Shown in pieces: positions 49,372-58,234 of a stretch of 64,000 nt of DNA (position 1 is its first letter; every line of letters begins with the position of its first letter). The position numbers were made by a program, and so were the translations under genes. The notes beneath the pieces are model-generated. The model worked only from the letters and a program-made list of their open reading frames with translations, ran no database searches and was not told where the DNA came from. The stretch is from Candidatus Poribacteria bacterium (GTDB taxonomy: Bacteria; Poribacteria; WGA-4E; JAJDTR01), in contig JAPPIK010000014.1 in NCBI GenBank assembly GCA_028820655.1, forward strand, positions 335,079 through 399,078. The letters run 5' to 3'.

Positions 49372-51867
49372 GTGGAAGACTATCAACCAATTGACTTGTC
49401 CGCACAGTGCAATGCGGGATTGGAAGTGTTGGAGAATCGCTCGAATGTGCCGATTGGTGCGCAGAGTTTTCGAGGGTTGCCGTTTCTCGTCGGGACGGAA
49501 GCGGCGGACGCTGACAGGTGTTTCATCCTGTTCGATGGTGAGTCAAAAAGCACCGTTATTCCCATCGATCATTCTGCCCATCATGTCATCGTAGCTCATT
49601 GTTTGCTTGAATCGAAGTTGGAAGGCGGTGGCCCCGTAGGAGAACACGTCGCGGATTATATTTTCCGGTCATCATCGGGCGGAGAGTCTGAAGGGGAATT
49701 TCGCGTTCCAATCCGCGAGAGATTCGAGACAGCGTTGGCAGGTGACAATCGACCATTCGGTGCGGTTTCGCACGTCCAAGACTGGATGATGCCGCGGTAC
49801 GAGGGACCTTGGGGCGAAGCCGGCGCTCATCAGCAGGAAGCAAGACGCGGCAGATCGCTCGCCTACCATCTGTGGGCATGGAAAAACCCGGCACCGGAGC
49901 GAATTATTGAATCACTGGAAATCGTGCCAAGCCACTCCCGCTTTATTGTCGCCGCCATTACGCTCGGCAATGTGGACGAACATCCGTTTGTGCGAGCCGG
50001 GAAGCGCGAAACACGAATCATCTTGACTCGACCCGAAGATGCTGACAAGCCGTTCGACCTTGAAGTGGAAGTAGACCGCGGCCTGGCGAGATACACTCAC
50101 CCGCTGCCGGAGGACTCGGCAGAATTGTTCATGAACGACAGCTTCCAAGGGTGGGGCGAACCGCCAAATTCAAAATCGAGCCCAGCCTACACCGAAATCT
50201 CCGCTCTGCCTTCCGCAACCGTGAAGGTCAAACAGGGGATGGAAGAACTCGGAGCAGTGAGATGGGGCGACGTAGAGGAAAAGGGTGTCGTCGAAACTCC
50301 GAGAGTGCGGGTAGAACTCTCGGACCGGGGACGCAATTGGGTTCATGTTAACGTGATAGATGACGACACTGACAAACCGGTTCCGTGCCGCGTGCACTTT
50401 CGATCGCCCGAGGGCATACCTTACCAGCCGCATGGTCATCACAATCAAGTAAATTCCAACCTCGGCAACTGGCACATGGATGTTGGCGGCGATTTGACCC
50501 TCGGACAGGTCACTTACGCCTACATCGACGGCACGTGCCAAGGATGGCTGCCGCGCGGTGAGGTCATCGTGGATGTCGCGCGCGGGTTTGAGTATGAACC
50601 GTTACGTACGCGTGTTAACATTCAGCCGGGGCAACGAGAACTTACGTTGCGTCTCAAGCGTTGGATCAACATGAACGAACAGCGCTGGTTTAGCGGCGAT
50701 TCACATGTTCATTTTCTGTCCGCGCAAGGAAGCCACACCGAGTCACAGGGCGAGGATCTTAATGTCGTAAACCTGCTTCAATCGCAGTGGGGCAGCCTCT
50801 TTTCAAACAAGGAGGAGTTCACCGGAAAGCCCAGCGTCCTGCAGGACGGAAACAACATTGTCTACATCACGCAAGAAAACCGGCAGCATGTGTTGGGACA
50901 TCTAATCTTGTGGGGGTTGAAAAAGCCTGTAATGCCCTGGTGCAGCGGCGGATCGGGGGAAGCCGAAGCAGGTGGGACGCTTGAGGTCACGATGAGTGAC
51001 TGGGCAGACCAGTGCCGTTCGCAGGGCGGCACGGTCGTCATTCCTCACTTTCCGAACCCGAACGGTGAGCCCGCCGCGCTCGTTGCCACGGGTCGAGCGG
51101 ACGCCGTCGAGATGTTGGAGCACGCGCCGTTTAACCACTTGGAGTATTACCGTTATCTCAATTGCGGTTATCGTCTTCCGCTGGTGGGTGGCACGGACAA
51201 GATGACGAGCGATGTGCCCGTCGGGATTTATCGCACCTATACCCACATTCCCGATTCCGAGGAGTTCACGTACGACAATTGGTGCAAAAATGTGTCAAAA
51301 GGGCGCACTTTTTTGAGTGGCGGTCCCATCATCCATCTCTCGGTTGACGGACATTCCATCGGCGATACGGTACAACTGTCAGGTCAAGGAACGGTAGAGG
51401 TAGAAGCGTGGGCGGAAAGCATCTTTCCCATTCACACACTCCAAGTCGTTCAGGGCGGACTGGTTGTAGCATCCACGGAGGAGGAGAACGGATCACGGCG
51501 GTTAACCTTGCGAGCAAAAATAAAGGTAGACAAACACACATGGCTTGCAGCGAGATGCGCCGGGCCAGATTACAGCAGTATTCCCCACCACGATGGTTGG
51601 CAGCGCGGCATCTTCGCGCACACTTCTCCAATTTATATTGCCTGCGGCGGCCAATGGTCGATGTTTGACGAAACGGCGGCGCGATACATGCTGACGCTCA
51701 TTGACGGGTGTCTGACGTATATCCGTACCACGGCTCCGTTATACAGAGAGGGCACGACTACGCATCACCACGGAGAGGACGACCATACTGCCTACCTCGA
51801 GCGCCCCTTCGTCGAAGCGCGCGAGGCGCTTCATAAGCGAATGCATCAATTTGGAATCCCACATTAA
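49372..51867 (+). CDS. CehA/McbA-family metallohydrolase-like protein
   Basis: The 831-residue protein carries a PHP-type hydrolase half typical of CehA/McbA proteins: W-F-S-G-D-S-H-V-H-F (metal H-x-H, about residue 443), G-G-T-V-V-I-P-H-F-P-N and L-V-G-G-T-D-K-M, then a beta-sandwich G-R-T-F-L-S-G-G-P-I-I. The first ~420 residues are beta-rich and of unknown role. Related proteins hydrolyse carbaryl-type esters or phosphoesters, so the substrate is open. GTG 49372 (AAAGGAG 7 bases upstream) is preferred to GTG 49333. No signal peptide is visible. Confidence 0.78.
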   Translation: MEDYQPIDLSAQCNAGLEVLENRSNVPIGAQSFRGLPFLVGTEAADADRCFILFDGESKSTVIPIDHSAHHVIVAHCLLESKLEGGGPVGEHVADYIFRSSSGGESEGEFRVPIRERFETALAGDNRPFGAVSHVQDWMMPRYEGPWGEAGAHQQEARRGRSLAYHLWAWKNPAPERIIESLEIVPSHSRFIVAAITLGNVDEHPFVRAGKRETRIILTRPEDADKPFDLEVEVDRGLARYTHPLPEDSAELFMNDSFQGWGEPPNSKSSPAYTEISALPSATVKVKQGMEELGAVRWGDVEEKGVVETPRVRVELSDRGRNWVHVNVIDDDTDKPVPCRVHFRSPEGIPYQPHGHHNQVNSNLGNWHMDVGGDLTLGQVTYAYIDGTCQGWLPRGEVIVDVARGFEYEPLRTRVNIQPGQRELTLRLKRWINMNEQRWFSGDSHVHFLSAQGSHTESQGEDLNVVNLLQSQWGSLFSNKEEFTGKPSVLQDGNNIVYITQENRQHVLGHLILWGLKKPVMPWCSGGSGEAEAGGTLEVTMSDWADQCRSQGGTVVIPHFPNPNGEPAALVATGRADAVEMLEHAPFNHLEYYRYLNCGYRLPLVGGTDKMTSDVPVGIYRTYTHIPDSEEFTYDNWCKNVSKGRTFLSGGPIIHLSVDGHSIGDTVQLSGQGTVEVEAWAESIFPIHTLQVVQGGLVVASTEEENGSRRLTLRAKIKVDKHTWLAARCAGPDYSSIPHHDGWQRGIFAHTSPIYIACGGQWSMFDETAARYMLTLIDGCLTYIRTTAPLYREGTTTHHHGEDDHTAYLERPFVEAREALHKRMHQFGIPH

Positions 51868-52032
51868 AATCTGATCCTCCGCTTCTTGATTGCGGAACAC
51901 AGAATCCGTAGTTGCGCGCTTCTGCATTCCCGCTCAATCCATTCCGCAAAGAGAACACAATAAATTGGTGGGACACTTCATGGCGACGCTTACCCGTGCT
52001 CACTGTGAATGATCAGGAGCTGTCATATTAGG

Positions 52033-52061
52033 TTGCGTTTCCGCTCCTAATCGTTTATATT
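52033..52061 (+). promoter_or_regulatory. Sigma-70-type promoter before the second PhyH pair
   Basis: TTGCGT (52033-52038), a 17-base spacer and TATATT (52056-52061). Confidence 0.45.
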
Positions 52062-52085
52062 GAATCTAGAAAAATCCGCTACTGA

Positions 52086-52955
52086 GTGTCGTACACCCAC
52101 TGCACCATTATAAGGAAAGGTATTAGAACAATCGTAACCGATTACGACATTTTCTTCTTTGACTTGCGCGGTTATCTGCTTCTGGCTGGGGCGCTATCCG
52201 TCGAAGAAGTAGCTGACATGAACGCAGTTCTCGATTCGGCGCCGCCTTTAACGCCGGGGGAATGGTGGGGAAACGTACATGCACATTCCTACCGGGATAA
52301 CGATGGGCTGAACCTTCAGCAGATTTATGAAGCCGGTGAGCCGTTTGAACGCCTGATTGACCATCCGGCCTGGATCGAAAGGGTCAAGTGTTTCATCGGA
52401 GGCGAAGGCACGTTCGATTGGAATCACGGTCCGTTGTTCATCGACGAGAACTTTGCCAACTTGAGGGCACCGGGCGAAGCGATCGGGATGCACTCCGGCG
52501 GACATATTGGCCTCATACGAAACCAGTTTCGCGTCTTGAACGGTAAATTTCATTGCGGGCAGGTAAACGTCCTCATGGCGCTGTCGGATATCGGTCCCGG
52601 CGACGGCGGTACGCTTCTCATACCCGGATCGCACAAGTCCAACTTCGCGCATCCCGAGTTTGAAACCTATAGAATGCGGGGCGAACGTGCCGGGGAGATT
52701 CCGGATGGAGCGGTGGAGATTCAAATGAACGCCGGCGATGTGCTGCTCTTCGTTGACTCAATCTGCCATGGATCGCTGAAGCGCAGCAATCCCGGTTATC
52801 GCCGCACGGTTGTGTACCGGTACGGTCCCTCATGGGGCAATTTTCGTCACAATTATCGGGTGTCGGATGATTTGTTGGCGCGTCTGACTCCGGAACAACG
52901 GGGGATTGTTAAGCCGCGCTCCCACTGGCCCGCTGAAACGGTTGGACAATTATAG
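52086..52955 (+). CDS. PhyH-family dioxygenase with H-x-G iron motif
   Basis: This is a 289-residue PhyH-like protein. The family core is seen as G-Q-V-N-V-L-M-A-L-S-D-I-G-P-G-D-G-G-T-L-L-I-P-G-S-H-K-S-N-F, the distal His in S-I-C-H-G-S, and Arg in N-P-G-Y-R-R for 2-oxoglutarate. The proximal motif, H-x-D in hydroxylases, appears as M-H-S-G-G-H, i.e. H-x-G, the change seen in Fe/2-oxoglutarate halogenases, where chloride takes the Asp position. This may simply be a PhyH subfamily trait. The start is uncertain: GTG 52086 is used, but AAGGAAAGG lies inside the frame at about 52112. Confidence 0.8.
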   Translation: MSYTHCTIIRKGIRTIVTDYDIFFFDLRGYLLLAGALSVEEVADMNAVLDSAPPLTPGEWWGNVHAHSYRDNDGLNLQQIYEAGEPFERLIDHPAWIERVKCFIGGEGTFDWNHGPLFIDENFANLRAPGEAIGMHSGGHIGLIRNQFRVLNGKFHCGQVNVLMALSDIGPGDGGTLLIPGSHKSNFAHPEFETYRMRGERAGEIPDGAVEIQMNAGDVLLFVDSICHGSLKRSNPGYRRTVVYRYGPSWGNFRHNYRVSDDLLARLTPEQRGIVKPRSHWPAETVGQL

Positions 52956-52995
52956 TCGACTTTAAGCTTCTGTGACAGAAACTCCGAGGAATTTG

Positions 52996-53916
52996 ATGTC
53001 ACCAAAATATAGCGATATACCATTAGTATTAGACAAGGATCTTGGGCGTCCACAGTTGCCAAAACCCGATGCTTACTGTCTCAACAATTCCGAAGGAAGA
53101 CCGGTCGTCGAACTAACCCCAGCGCAGAAGTATGCGTTCGATTTACGTGGTTGGTTGCTTGTGCCGGGGGTTTTGTCGGACGAGGAAATGGAGCCGATGC
53201 GGGAGCACATCGTGCGGCTTCACACCGATCCTGACTCGATACCGGAGAAGGACAGATCGGCTATCGGGGGACCTTGCGCCAGCCTTACCGATCATCCGGT
53301 GGTAGTCGGCTTCATGAACGAGTTTGTCTATAATCCGTTCACCGACGGCAACAAAAGTGGGGCTATAGGAAGTCAGCATTGCTACGGTTTTCGACTTGAT
53401 TCGCCCAATTCGCAGTACAGACCCGCCAACGAGGAAACTCCCGAGGTTCCCAACAAAGGAAAATTCTTGCCGCACAACGGGAGCGGCATGATGCGCCTTC
53501 CCGGTGATCACCACACCTATCACGCGTTTCCGGGTCAGGCGAAATCAATCTTGACGCGCGCCGTATGGGAGTTAAACGCGGTGAAAAAAGGCATGGGCGG
53601 GACCCTTCTTTTGAGCGGAAGCCACAAAGCCGCCTTTCCCGTTCCCGAAGAGGCAATTACAGATATGAAGTCGCCGTTTTGGGACACCTACGAATGCCCG
53701 GCAGGTTCAGTGCTCTTTTTTACGGAGGCGGTGACACATAGCCCGAGTGTTTGGACAAATGAGGACCACCCGAGGGTAGCTGTTTTCAATCTCTACAACA
53801 TCGTCGGCAGCAAATGGTCGGAATGGAAACCCCATCCGGATCTGCTGAAAGAGATGCCGCCGCAGCGGCAAACGTTGTTTCGGCCCGTCTATGTGAATCG
53901 AAATGTCGTTACTTAG
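52996..53916 (+). CDS. PhyH-family protein
   Basis: The 306-residue protein has PhyH landmarks: Y-A-F-D-L-R-G-W-L-L-V-P-G-V-L-S at residues 47-62, G-M-G-G-T-L-L-L-S-G-S-H-K-A-A-F and the late A-G-S-V-L-F-F-T-E-A-V-T-H-S-P with the distal His. The proximal H-x-D is not clear. The region R-L-P-G-D-H-H-T-Y-H-A-F has several His but an unusual order. ATG 52996 has GAGG upstream; a GTG at 52972 is the alternative. It lies 40 bp after another PhyH gene in the same direction and is probably cotranscribed. Confidence 0.78.
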   Translation: MSPKYSDIPLVLDKDLGRPQLPKPDAYCLNNSEGRPVVELTPAQKYAFDLRGWLLVPGVLSDEEMEPMREHIVRLHTDPDSIPEKDRSAIGGPCASLTDHPVVVGFMNEFVYNPFTDGNKSGAIGSQHCYGFRLDSPNSQYRPANEETPEVPNKGKFLPHNGSGMMRLPGDHHTYHAFPGQAKSILTRAVWELNAVKKGMGGTLLLSGSHKAAFPVPEEAITDMKSPFWDTYECPAGSVLFFTEAVTHSPSVWTNEDHPRVAVFNLYNIVGSKWSEWKPHPDLLKEMPPQRQTLFRPVYVNRNVVT

Positions 53917-54428
53917 AAAGGCGGAGCTTCCACCGAATTGCCCGCAAAGATCGGACGAACAGAACGGTTATGTCGTAGTAAGAGACATCATCGATGACTC
54001 CGAGGCGGCTTTTACTTCCCATTATTTTAAATTGTGGTATAATGTGTGCAATTCCATCTTACAAGTGAGGTGACAGATTGGCCTTTCAGTTGGCTCGGGA
54101 GCAATGGGAGTGATCTGCCTCAGAACAACTGGCAAATAATCAGCAGGTTCCGTCTCCGTGGACATCACCCTCCAAACCACCCCCACTCTTCCCGTACCGG
54201 TTCGCCGCACCTTTGAATTCGCGATACTTGGTCTTACTGTGGCGCTGAAGGGCTAATTTAGTAATCAAGCACTTGACTTTGTTCACACCAAAAGCAACTC
54301 CGGTTCGGATAATCTGATTCTTAACCTGCCCGAAGCCGTTCCCAAGAAGTTTCGAACAAACCATTTTCATATTCTTCCGGTGCCATGAGCTATCACGTTG
54401 AGTCATTGAATCAGGAGGTGAGATTCAG
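53917..54428. other. Intergenic region with possible promoter
   Basis: About 510 bp without a convincing gene. A perfect TATAAT lies at 54038-54043 with a weak -35 (TTCCCA). AGGAGG at 54414-54419 belongs to the next gene. Confidence 0.4.
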
Positions 54429-55253
54429 ATGAAAGCAGTAATTGCAATTTTCGGGGTGTTGTTTATTCTAACATGCGTTTGCACCATCGCACTTGCCGAA
54501 CCCATTCCTGGCGCTTTGCTTTACCTTGACGCCCGCGACAATCCCGCGCATGATGATGCTTGGACGAACCTCGGCACGGTCGGTGGAGAATTATCAGGCG
54601 CGGGAAAGCCGCCGGTACTCGAAGAGGGCCCAATCGTGATACCTGACCTTGGTATCGATACAATCTCGAAGTTCTATACCCACAAGAAGGCTGGTCAATG
54701 CTGGGGCGACCAAGGTGACAACCTCAAACTGTTCCTCGAGGACTGGACCATTGATCTCCTCATCAGAATGAATGGCGATTCCCACCAAAATTCACCTAGG
54801 AATCAGCTTGTGGGCTTTCAGCCCAAGAAGCTGAAAGGCGAAAATGCGATTCGGCTCGGTTTTTGGGGTGATGTAGGCGAGCTTGTAGGCCAATTCAGTA
54901 ACGTGACTGCGACACTCAGACCGAATAAGGGGCTTGAGGAAGGCGTGTGGACCTGGATGACTCTTGTGAGCGGGGACCCGATGAAGATATACCACGAAGG
55001 CAGAATCAGGAATACATTGCCGGGTGGCAAATTCAAAAAGGAGCCCCCTATAGAGGTAGTCATTATCGGCGCGAATAGTTACGGTGAACGCGATCAGACC
55101 TTCAACGGTTCGGTTGCACTCGTTCGTATCTATGACAGAAAATTGAAAACCGCCGAGATTAAGCAAAACATTACCGCCTGGACAGAATGGCGCGGCGTCG
55201 ATCCCACCTCAAAACTCTCAACCACCTGGGCTGTCATCAAACGAGGAAAATAG
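54429..55253 (+). CDS. Secreted LamG/concanavalin-like protein (tandem copy 1)
   Basis: The 274-residue protein has a signal peptide (KAVIAIFGVLFILTCVCTIALA) and a single beta-sandwich LamG-type domain. Visible are P-G-A-L-L-Y-L-D-A-R, W-T-I-D-L-L-I-R-M-N, N-A-I-R-L-G-F-W, W-T-W-M-T-L-V-S-G, I-I-G-A-N-S-Y-G-E-R and F-N-G-S-V-A-L-V-R-I-Y-D-R-K-L, the last being the classic LamG C-terminal strand. The expected role is carbohydrate or protein binding outside the cytoplasm. A strong AGGAGG precedes the ATG. A close paralogue follows. Confidence 0.8.
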   Translation: MKAVIAIFGVLFILTCVCTIALAEPIPGALLYLDARDNPAHDDAWTNLGTVGGELSGAGKPPVLEEGPIVIPDLGIDTISKFYTHKKAGQCWGDQGDNLKLFLEDWTIDLLIRMNGDSHQNSPRNQLVGFQPKKLKGENAIRLGFWGDVGELVGQFSNVTATLRPNKGLEEGVWTWMTLVSGDPMKIYHEGRIRNTLPGGKFKKEPPIEVVIIGANSYGERDQTFNGSVALVRIYDRKLKTAEIKQNITAWTEWRGVDPTSKLSTTWAVIKRGK

Positions 55254-55267
55254 ACTCACAAAATCAA

Positions 55268-55291
55268 GTGGGGCAGTGCTCCCCCATTTTT
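55268..55291 (+). terminator. Possible terminator between the LamG genes
   Basis: GTGGGG and CCCCAT can pair around a CAGTGCT-type loop, followed by a short T-run (55287-55291). The stem is 5-6 bp. Confidence 0.45.
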
Positions 55292-55382
55292 CTAATTCCT
55301 TGATCTGGGACAATTATCAAATCCTTCCGAATGGTAAATATGTGGCGAGGAAAAATCGCATTGATTCAGAGGTGAATTCCAG

Positions 55383-56207
55383 ATGAAAACAGTCGTCTCA
55401 ATTCTCTTCGTGTTGTTCGTCATGCCAACTGTTTGTACCATAGCGTTCGCCGACGCGGTTCCCGGCGCTTTGCTGTACTTTGACGCGCGTGTCAACTATC
55501 GCGCGCATCCGACCGCTTGGTGGAACCTCGGCACGATTGGTGGAGAGTTATCGGGCGCGGGCAATTCGCCGGTACTTGAGGAGGGCACAATTGCTATTCC
55601 GGACCTTGGTATTGACACGATATCGAAGTTCTATACCCACAGCAAGCCCGGTCAGTGCTGGGGCGGCAAAGGCGACGGCCTCAAAATATTTCTTGAGAAC
55701 TGGACTATCGAATTGCTTCTCAGAATGAATTCCATTGACGATTCCCACAGAGCTGGGCTTAGGAATCAGATTGCCGGCTTTCAGCCCCAGAAGTTAGAAG
55801 GAGACAACGCCATTCGGATTGGCTTTTGGTGGGAGCCGGGCGAGATTGGAGGCCAATTCGGAGGGGCGAGAGACAATCTGCTTCTGCTTGAGGAAGATGA
55901 GTGGACCTGGATAAATTTTGTGAGCGGTGGAACAATCAAGCTTTACAAGAACGGTAAAGTGCGCAATCTGATGGAGGGGGCTAAATTCGATAAGAATACG
56001 CCAATAGAAGTGATCGTAATCGGCGCGAACAGCTACGGTGAACGCGCAAAGAACTTCAACGGCTCGATAGCTCTCGTTCGTGTTTATGACAGAGTGTTGA
56101 GCACAAAGGAGATTAAGCAGAACATCGCAGCCTGGACCGAATGGCGCGGCGTTGATCCTGCCTCGAAACTCGGGACGACCTGGGGTGAAGTCAAGGCAAG
56201 ATATTGA
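55383..56207 (+). CDS. Secreted LamG/concanavalin-like protein (tandem copy 2)
   Basis: The 274-residue paralogue of the preceding protein has the same length, a similar signal peptide (KTVVSILFVLFVMPTVCTIAFA), and shared blocks G-G-E-L-S-G-A-G, D-L-G-I-D-T-I-S-K-F-Y-T-H and A-W-T-E-W-R-G-V-D-P. Divergence is spread evenly, so both copies appear to be under protein-level constraint and are tandem duplicates rather than one decaying copy. The function is the same unknown binding role. Confidence 0.8.
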   Translation: MKTVVSILFVLFVMPTVCTIAFADAVPGALLYFDARVNYRAHPTAWWNLGTIGGELSGAGNSPVLEEGTIAIPDLGIDTISKFYTHSKPGQCWGGKGDGLKIFLENWTIELLLRMNSIDDSHRAGLRNQIAGFQPQKLEGDNAIRIGFWWEPGEIGGQFGGARDNLLLLEEDEWTWINFVSGGTIKLYKNGKVRNLMEGAKFDKNTPIEVIVIGANSYGERAKNFNGSIALVRVYDRVLSTKEIKQNIAAWTEWRGVDPASKLGTTWGEVKARY

Positions 56208-56276
56208 CTCCCGGTTGGTAAATGGGTCGCCCGCCTAGCCACCGATAGGAAATTTGGTCACCTCTACATGCCCTCC

Positions 56277-57452
56277 CTATCCACCCAGGCGTTTTTCTTC
56301 TTCGATATGCCATTCCGGGTCGGTCATCGGCATCGGTTCGGGCGCATCCAATCCAGCCTCTCTGCGCCACCGGATCAAAGGGTGTTCACGGTTGGGTTGG
56401 GGGAGATCTACGCGCGTACCGTATGCCGCCGACTCAAAAATACCCATAATAATTTCGACGACGTGACTCCCCTCCGCACCGCTGCATTCGTGCTCCCGCC
56501 CTTCATCCAGTGCCCGCACATATTCGTCCACAAACCAATAATCACCCTCATTCAATTTGAGATCCGGGGGAGTCTTTTCGACCGCTTGTGCAAAGCTGTC
56601 CGCATAGATGGGTGTTAGCGCTTCCCATGCATCCCGTTCATTTGCGGGCGGAACGTGGGGATTGGGCAACCACCAAGCCCCTCGCGGATGCCACATTAAT
56701 CGCCCCTCTGTTCCATAAAGTTCAACGACGTGGGCATCTAACTCGATTTGCTTAAATTTGTGTTGGAGAAGCGTCCCCGTCACGCCGTTGGCAAATTGTA
56801 AAGTCGCGGTGACGTGATCACCCGCCACGGTGCCATTTCCGCGCGGTGCGGGCAGCACGTCCTGTGGGGTGATTGGGCGCCCGCGGGTGGTCGCATGCGC
56901 CGTGACACTCTGACAATGGCCGCCGTATTTGATGACCTGAGTCAGTACATGCGTGCCAATCTCCATCAGACCAAAGCCTCCGTAATAGCCCTTCCCGCTG
57001 GCATAGATGTAGCGCAACTCCCCGATCTTGCCCGCCTGATAAGCATGATTGACAGCTTGGTTCCAAGCGCTCAACCGCCACTGGTGATGCACCGCGGTCT
57101 GGACGCCCTTTTCAGCCGCTTTTTTCATCACCGCATCCGTCTCGATGAGATCCATTCCCATCGGTTTTTCAACTTCGATGTTAACGCCATGTTCCAGCAC
57201 CCGCAACGCTAATGGAGCATGCAAGGCCGGTGCGGTCGGGATAGCGACGATATCCGGACCGGTCTGGCGAATCATCTCGTCCAAATCCGTAAAACGGGCG
57301 TCTAGGTCAAGCTCATCTCCCAGAGTGTTTAGTCGGTCTTCGATCAAGTCGCACAGTCCGACTACCTTCGTTCGAGGGTGGGCGTGATAGGCTCTGGCGG
57401 CTGATGTTCCCCGGGATCGACACCCTAAAATAGCGACGCGGTACGTTTTCAT
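56277..57452 (-). CDS. Gfo/Idh/MocA-family oxidoreductase
   Basis: The 391-residue NAD(P)-dependent oxidoreductase has an N-terminal Rossmann domain (V-A-I-L-G-C-R-S-R-G, residues 6-15) and the E-K-P-M-G-M-D-L motif (catalytic Lys, about residue 96). The C-terminal alpha/beta domain has H-H-Q-W-R-L and G-T-H-V-L-T-Q-V-I. Family members oxidise or reduce sugars and cyclitols. The nearby GH32 and other glycoside hydrolase-like genes suggest a carbohydrate substrate, by inference. It is convergent with the LamG genes. Confidence 0.88.
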   Translation of the reverse strand: MKTYRVAILGCRSRGTSAARAYHAHPRTKVVGLCDLIEDRLNTLGDELDLDARFTDLDEMIRQTGPDIVAIPTAPALHAPLALRVLEHGVNIEVEKPMGMDLIETDAVMKKAAEKGVQTAVHHQWRLSAWNQAVNHAYQAGKIGELRYIYASGKGYYGGFGLMEIGTHVLTQVIKYGGHCQSVTAHATTRGRPITPQDVLPAPRGNGTVAGDHVTATLQFANGVTGTLLQHKFKQIELDAHVVELYGTEGRLMWHPRGAWWLPNPHVPPANERDAWEALTPIYADSFAQAVEKTPPDLKLNEGDYWFVDEYVRALDEGREHECSGAEGSHVVEIIMGIFESAAYGTRVDLPQPNREHPLIRWRREAGLDAPEPMPMTDPEWHIEEEKRLGG

Positions 57453-57784
57453 TGTTCCTCTTTTATAGTAAACTCGCTGCTTGATTGTTACGATGCACCG
57501 TACCGTGAATCACGGCGCTAGTCTCACCGCTGGTGTTATTCGTGCCGGCTGAAGCGGTAATGAAGAATACGGGCTCAAGTAGGTTTGGCAACAATTAAAA
57601 TTTGGCAGCCTTCGCTGCCTACGTTGGATATAAAAATTATGTTGGCGTTAGTTTGTACAGGACCACCAGAGATTATCCGATAGAGTAACGAAATCGTCAA
57701 GAAGAAACTGCTTGCGTGCTAGATGAATCCTTTTTGACCACGCCCGGAGCCTATCGGTATCATACCACATGATGTCAGCCTTCA
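57453..57784. other. Intergenic region, no gene seen
   Basis: About 330 bp beyond the Gfo/Idh/MocA start. No gene, promoter pair or terminator was recognised. Confidence 0.35.
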
Positions 57785-58135
57785 GCCCAGGGGGTTACAA
57801 GGAAACGATATTTTTTGCTTGAGCAGTGGTCCGGAAATGCCGATTTCACCGAGGTGATGGACATGCTGACGGGTGCCGTCAAAGTCTCCGAATCCGTCGC
57901 CGTTCGAGTCTCGCGTCCGGTGCGCAGTCGGGCTCAGCAGAGCTAGGCGCGTTTTCCACGGCCCTGGCAGTTTGCCATGTATTGAGTCCTTCAAATCACG
58001 CCACCCATTCTTGGCGTAAGGTTCGCCAGTGGTGGCGCGGAGTTTGCTGCGTTTTTTTTTGTAGGACCGAGTTCTGCTTGCGACAGAAGATCGCGACCTG
58101 GAGGTCGCTCTTACAAGCAGTTGATTTGTTACCAC
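57785..58135 (-). pseudogene. Remnant of a GH13 alpha-amylase-family gene
   Basis: A minus-strand frame contains D-S-N-G-D-G-F-G-D-F-D-G-T-R-Q-H-V-H-H-L-G-E-I-G-I (about 57910-57836). This is the hallmark N-terminal stretch of GH13 enzymes (R-S-F-x-D-S-N-G-D-G-x-G-D-L-x-G), which continues W-x-S-P in intact proteins. Neither the preceding Y-x-R-S-F nor the following barrel is present, so only a fragment survives. Nearby at 58073-58117 is a short repeat-like GCGACC...GGTCGC palindrome. Confidence 0.55.
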
Positions 58136-58234
58136 AATCTTCAGTTGTCAAATCAAGTAACATCCAATCAATATATGTTTAAAAGTGAACGTCAATAACT
58201 ACATACATCCAGGATATTTCACCATCCTCGCCTA

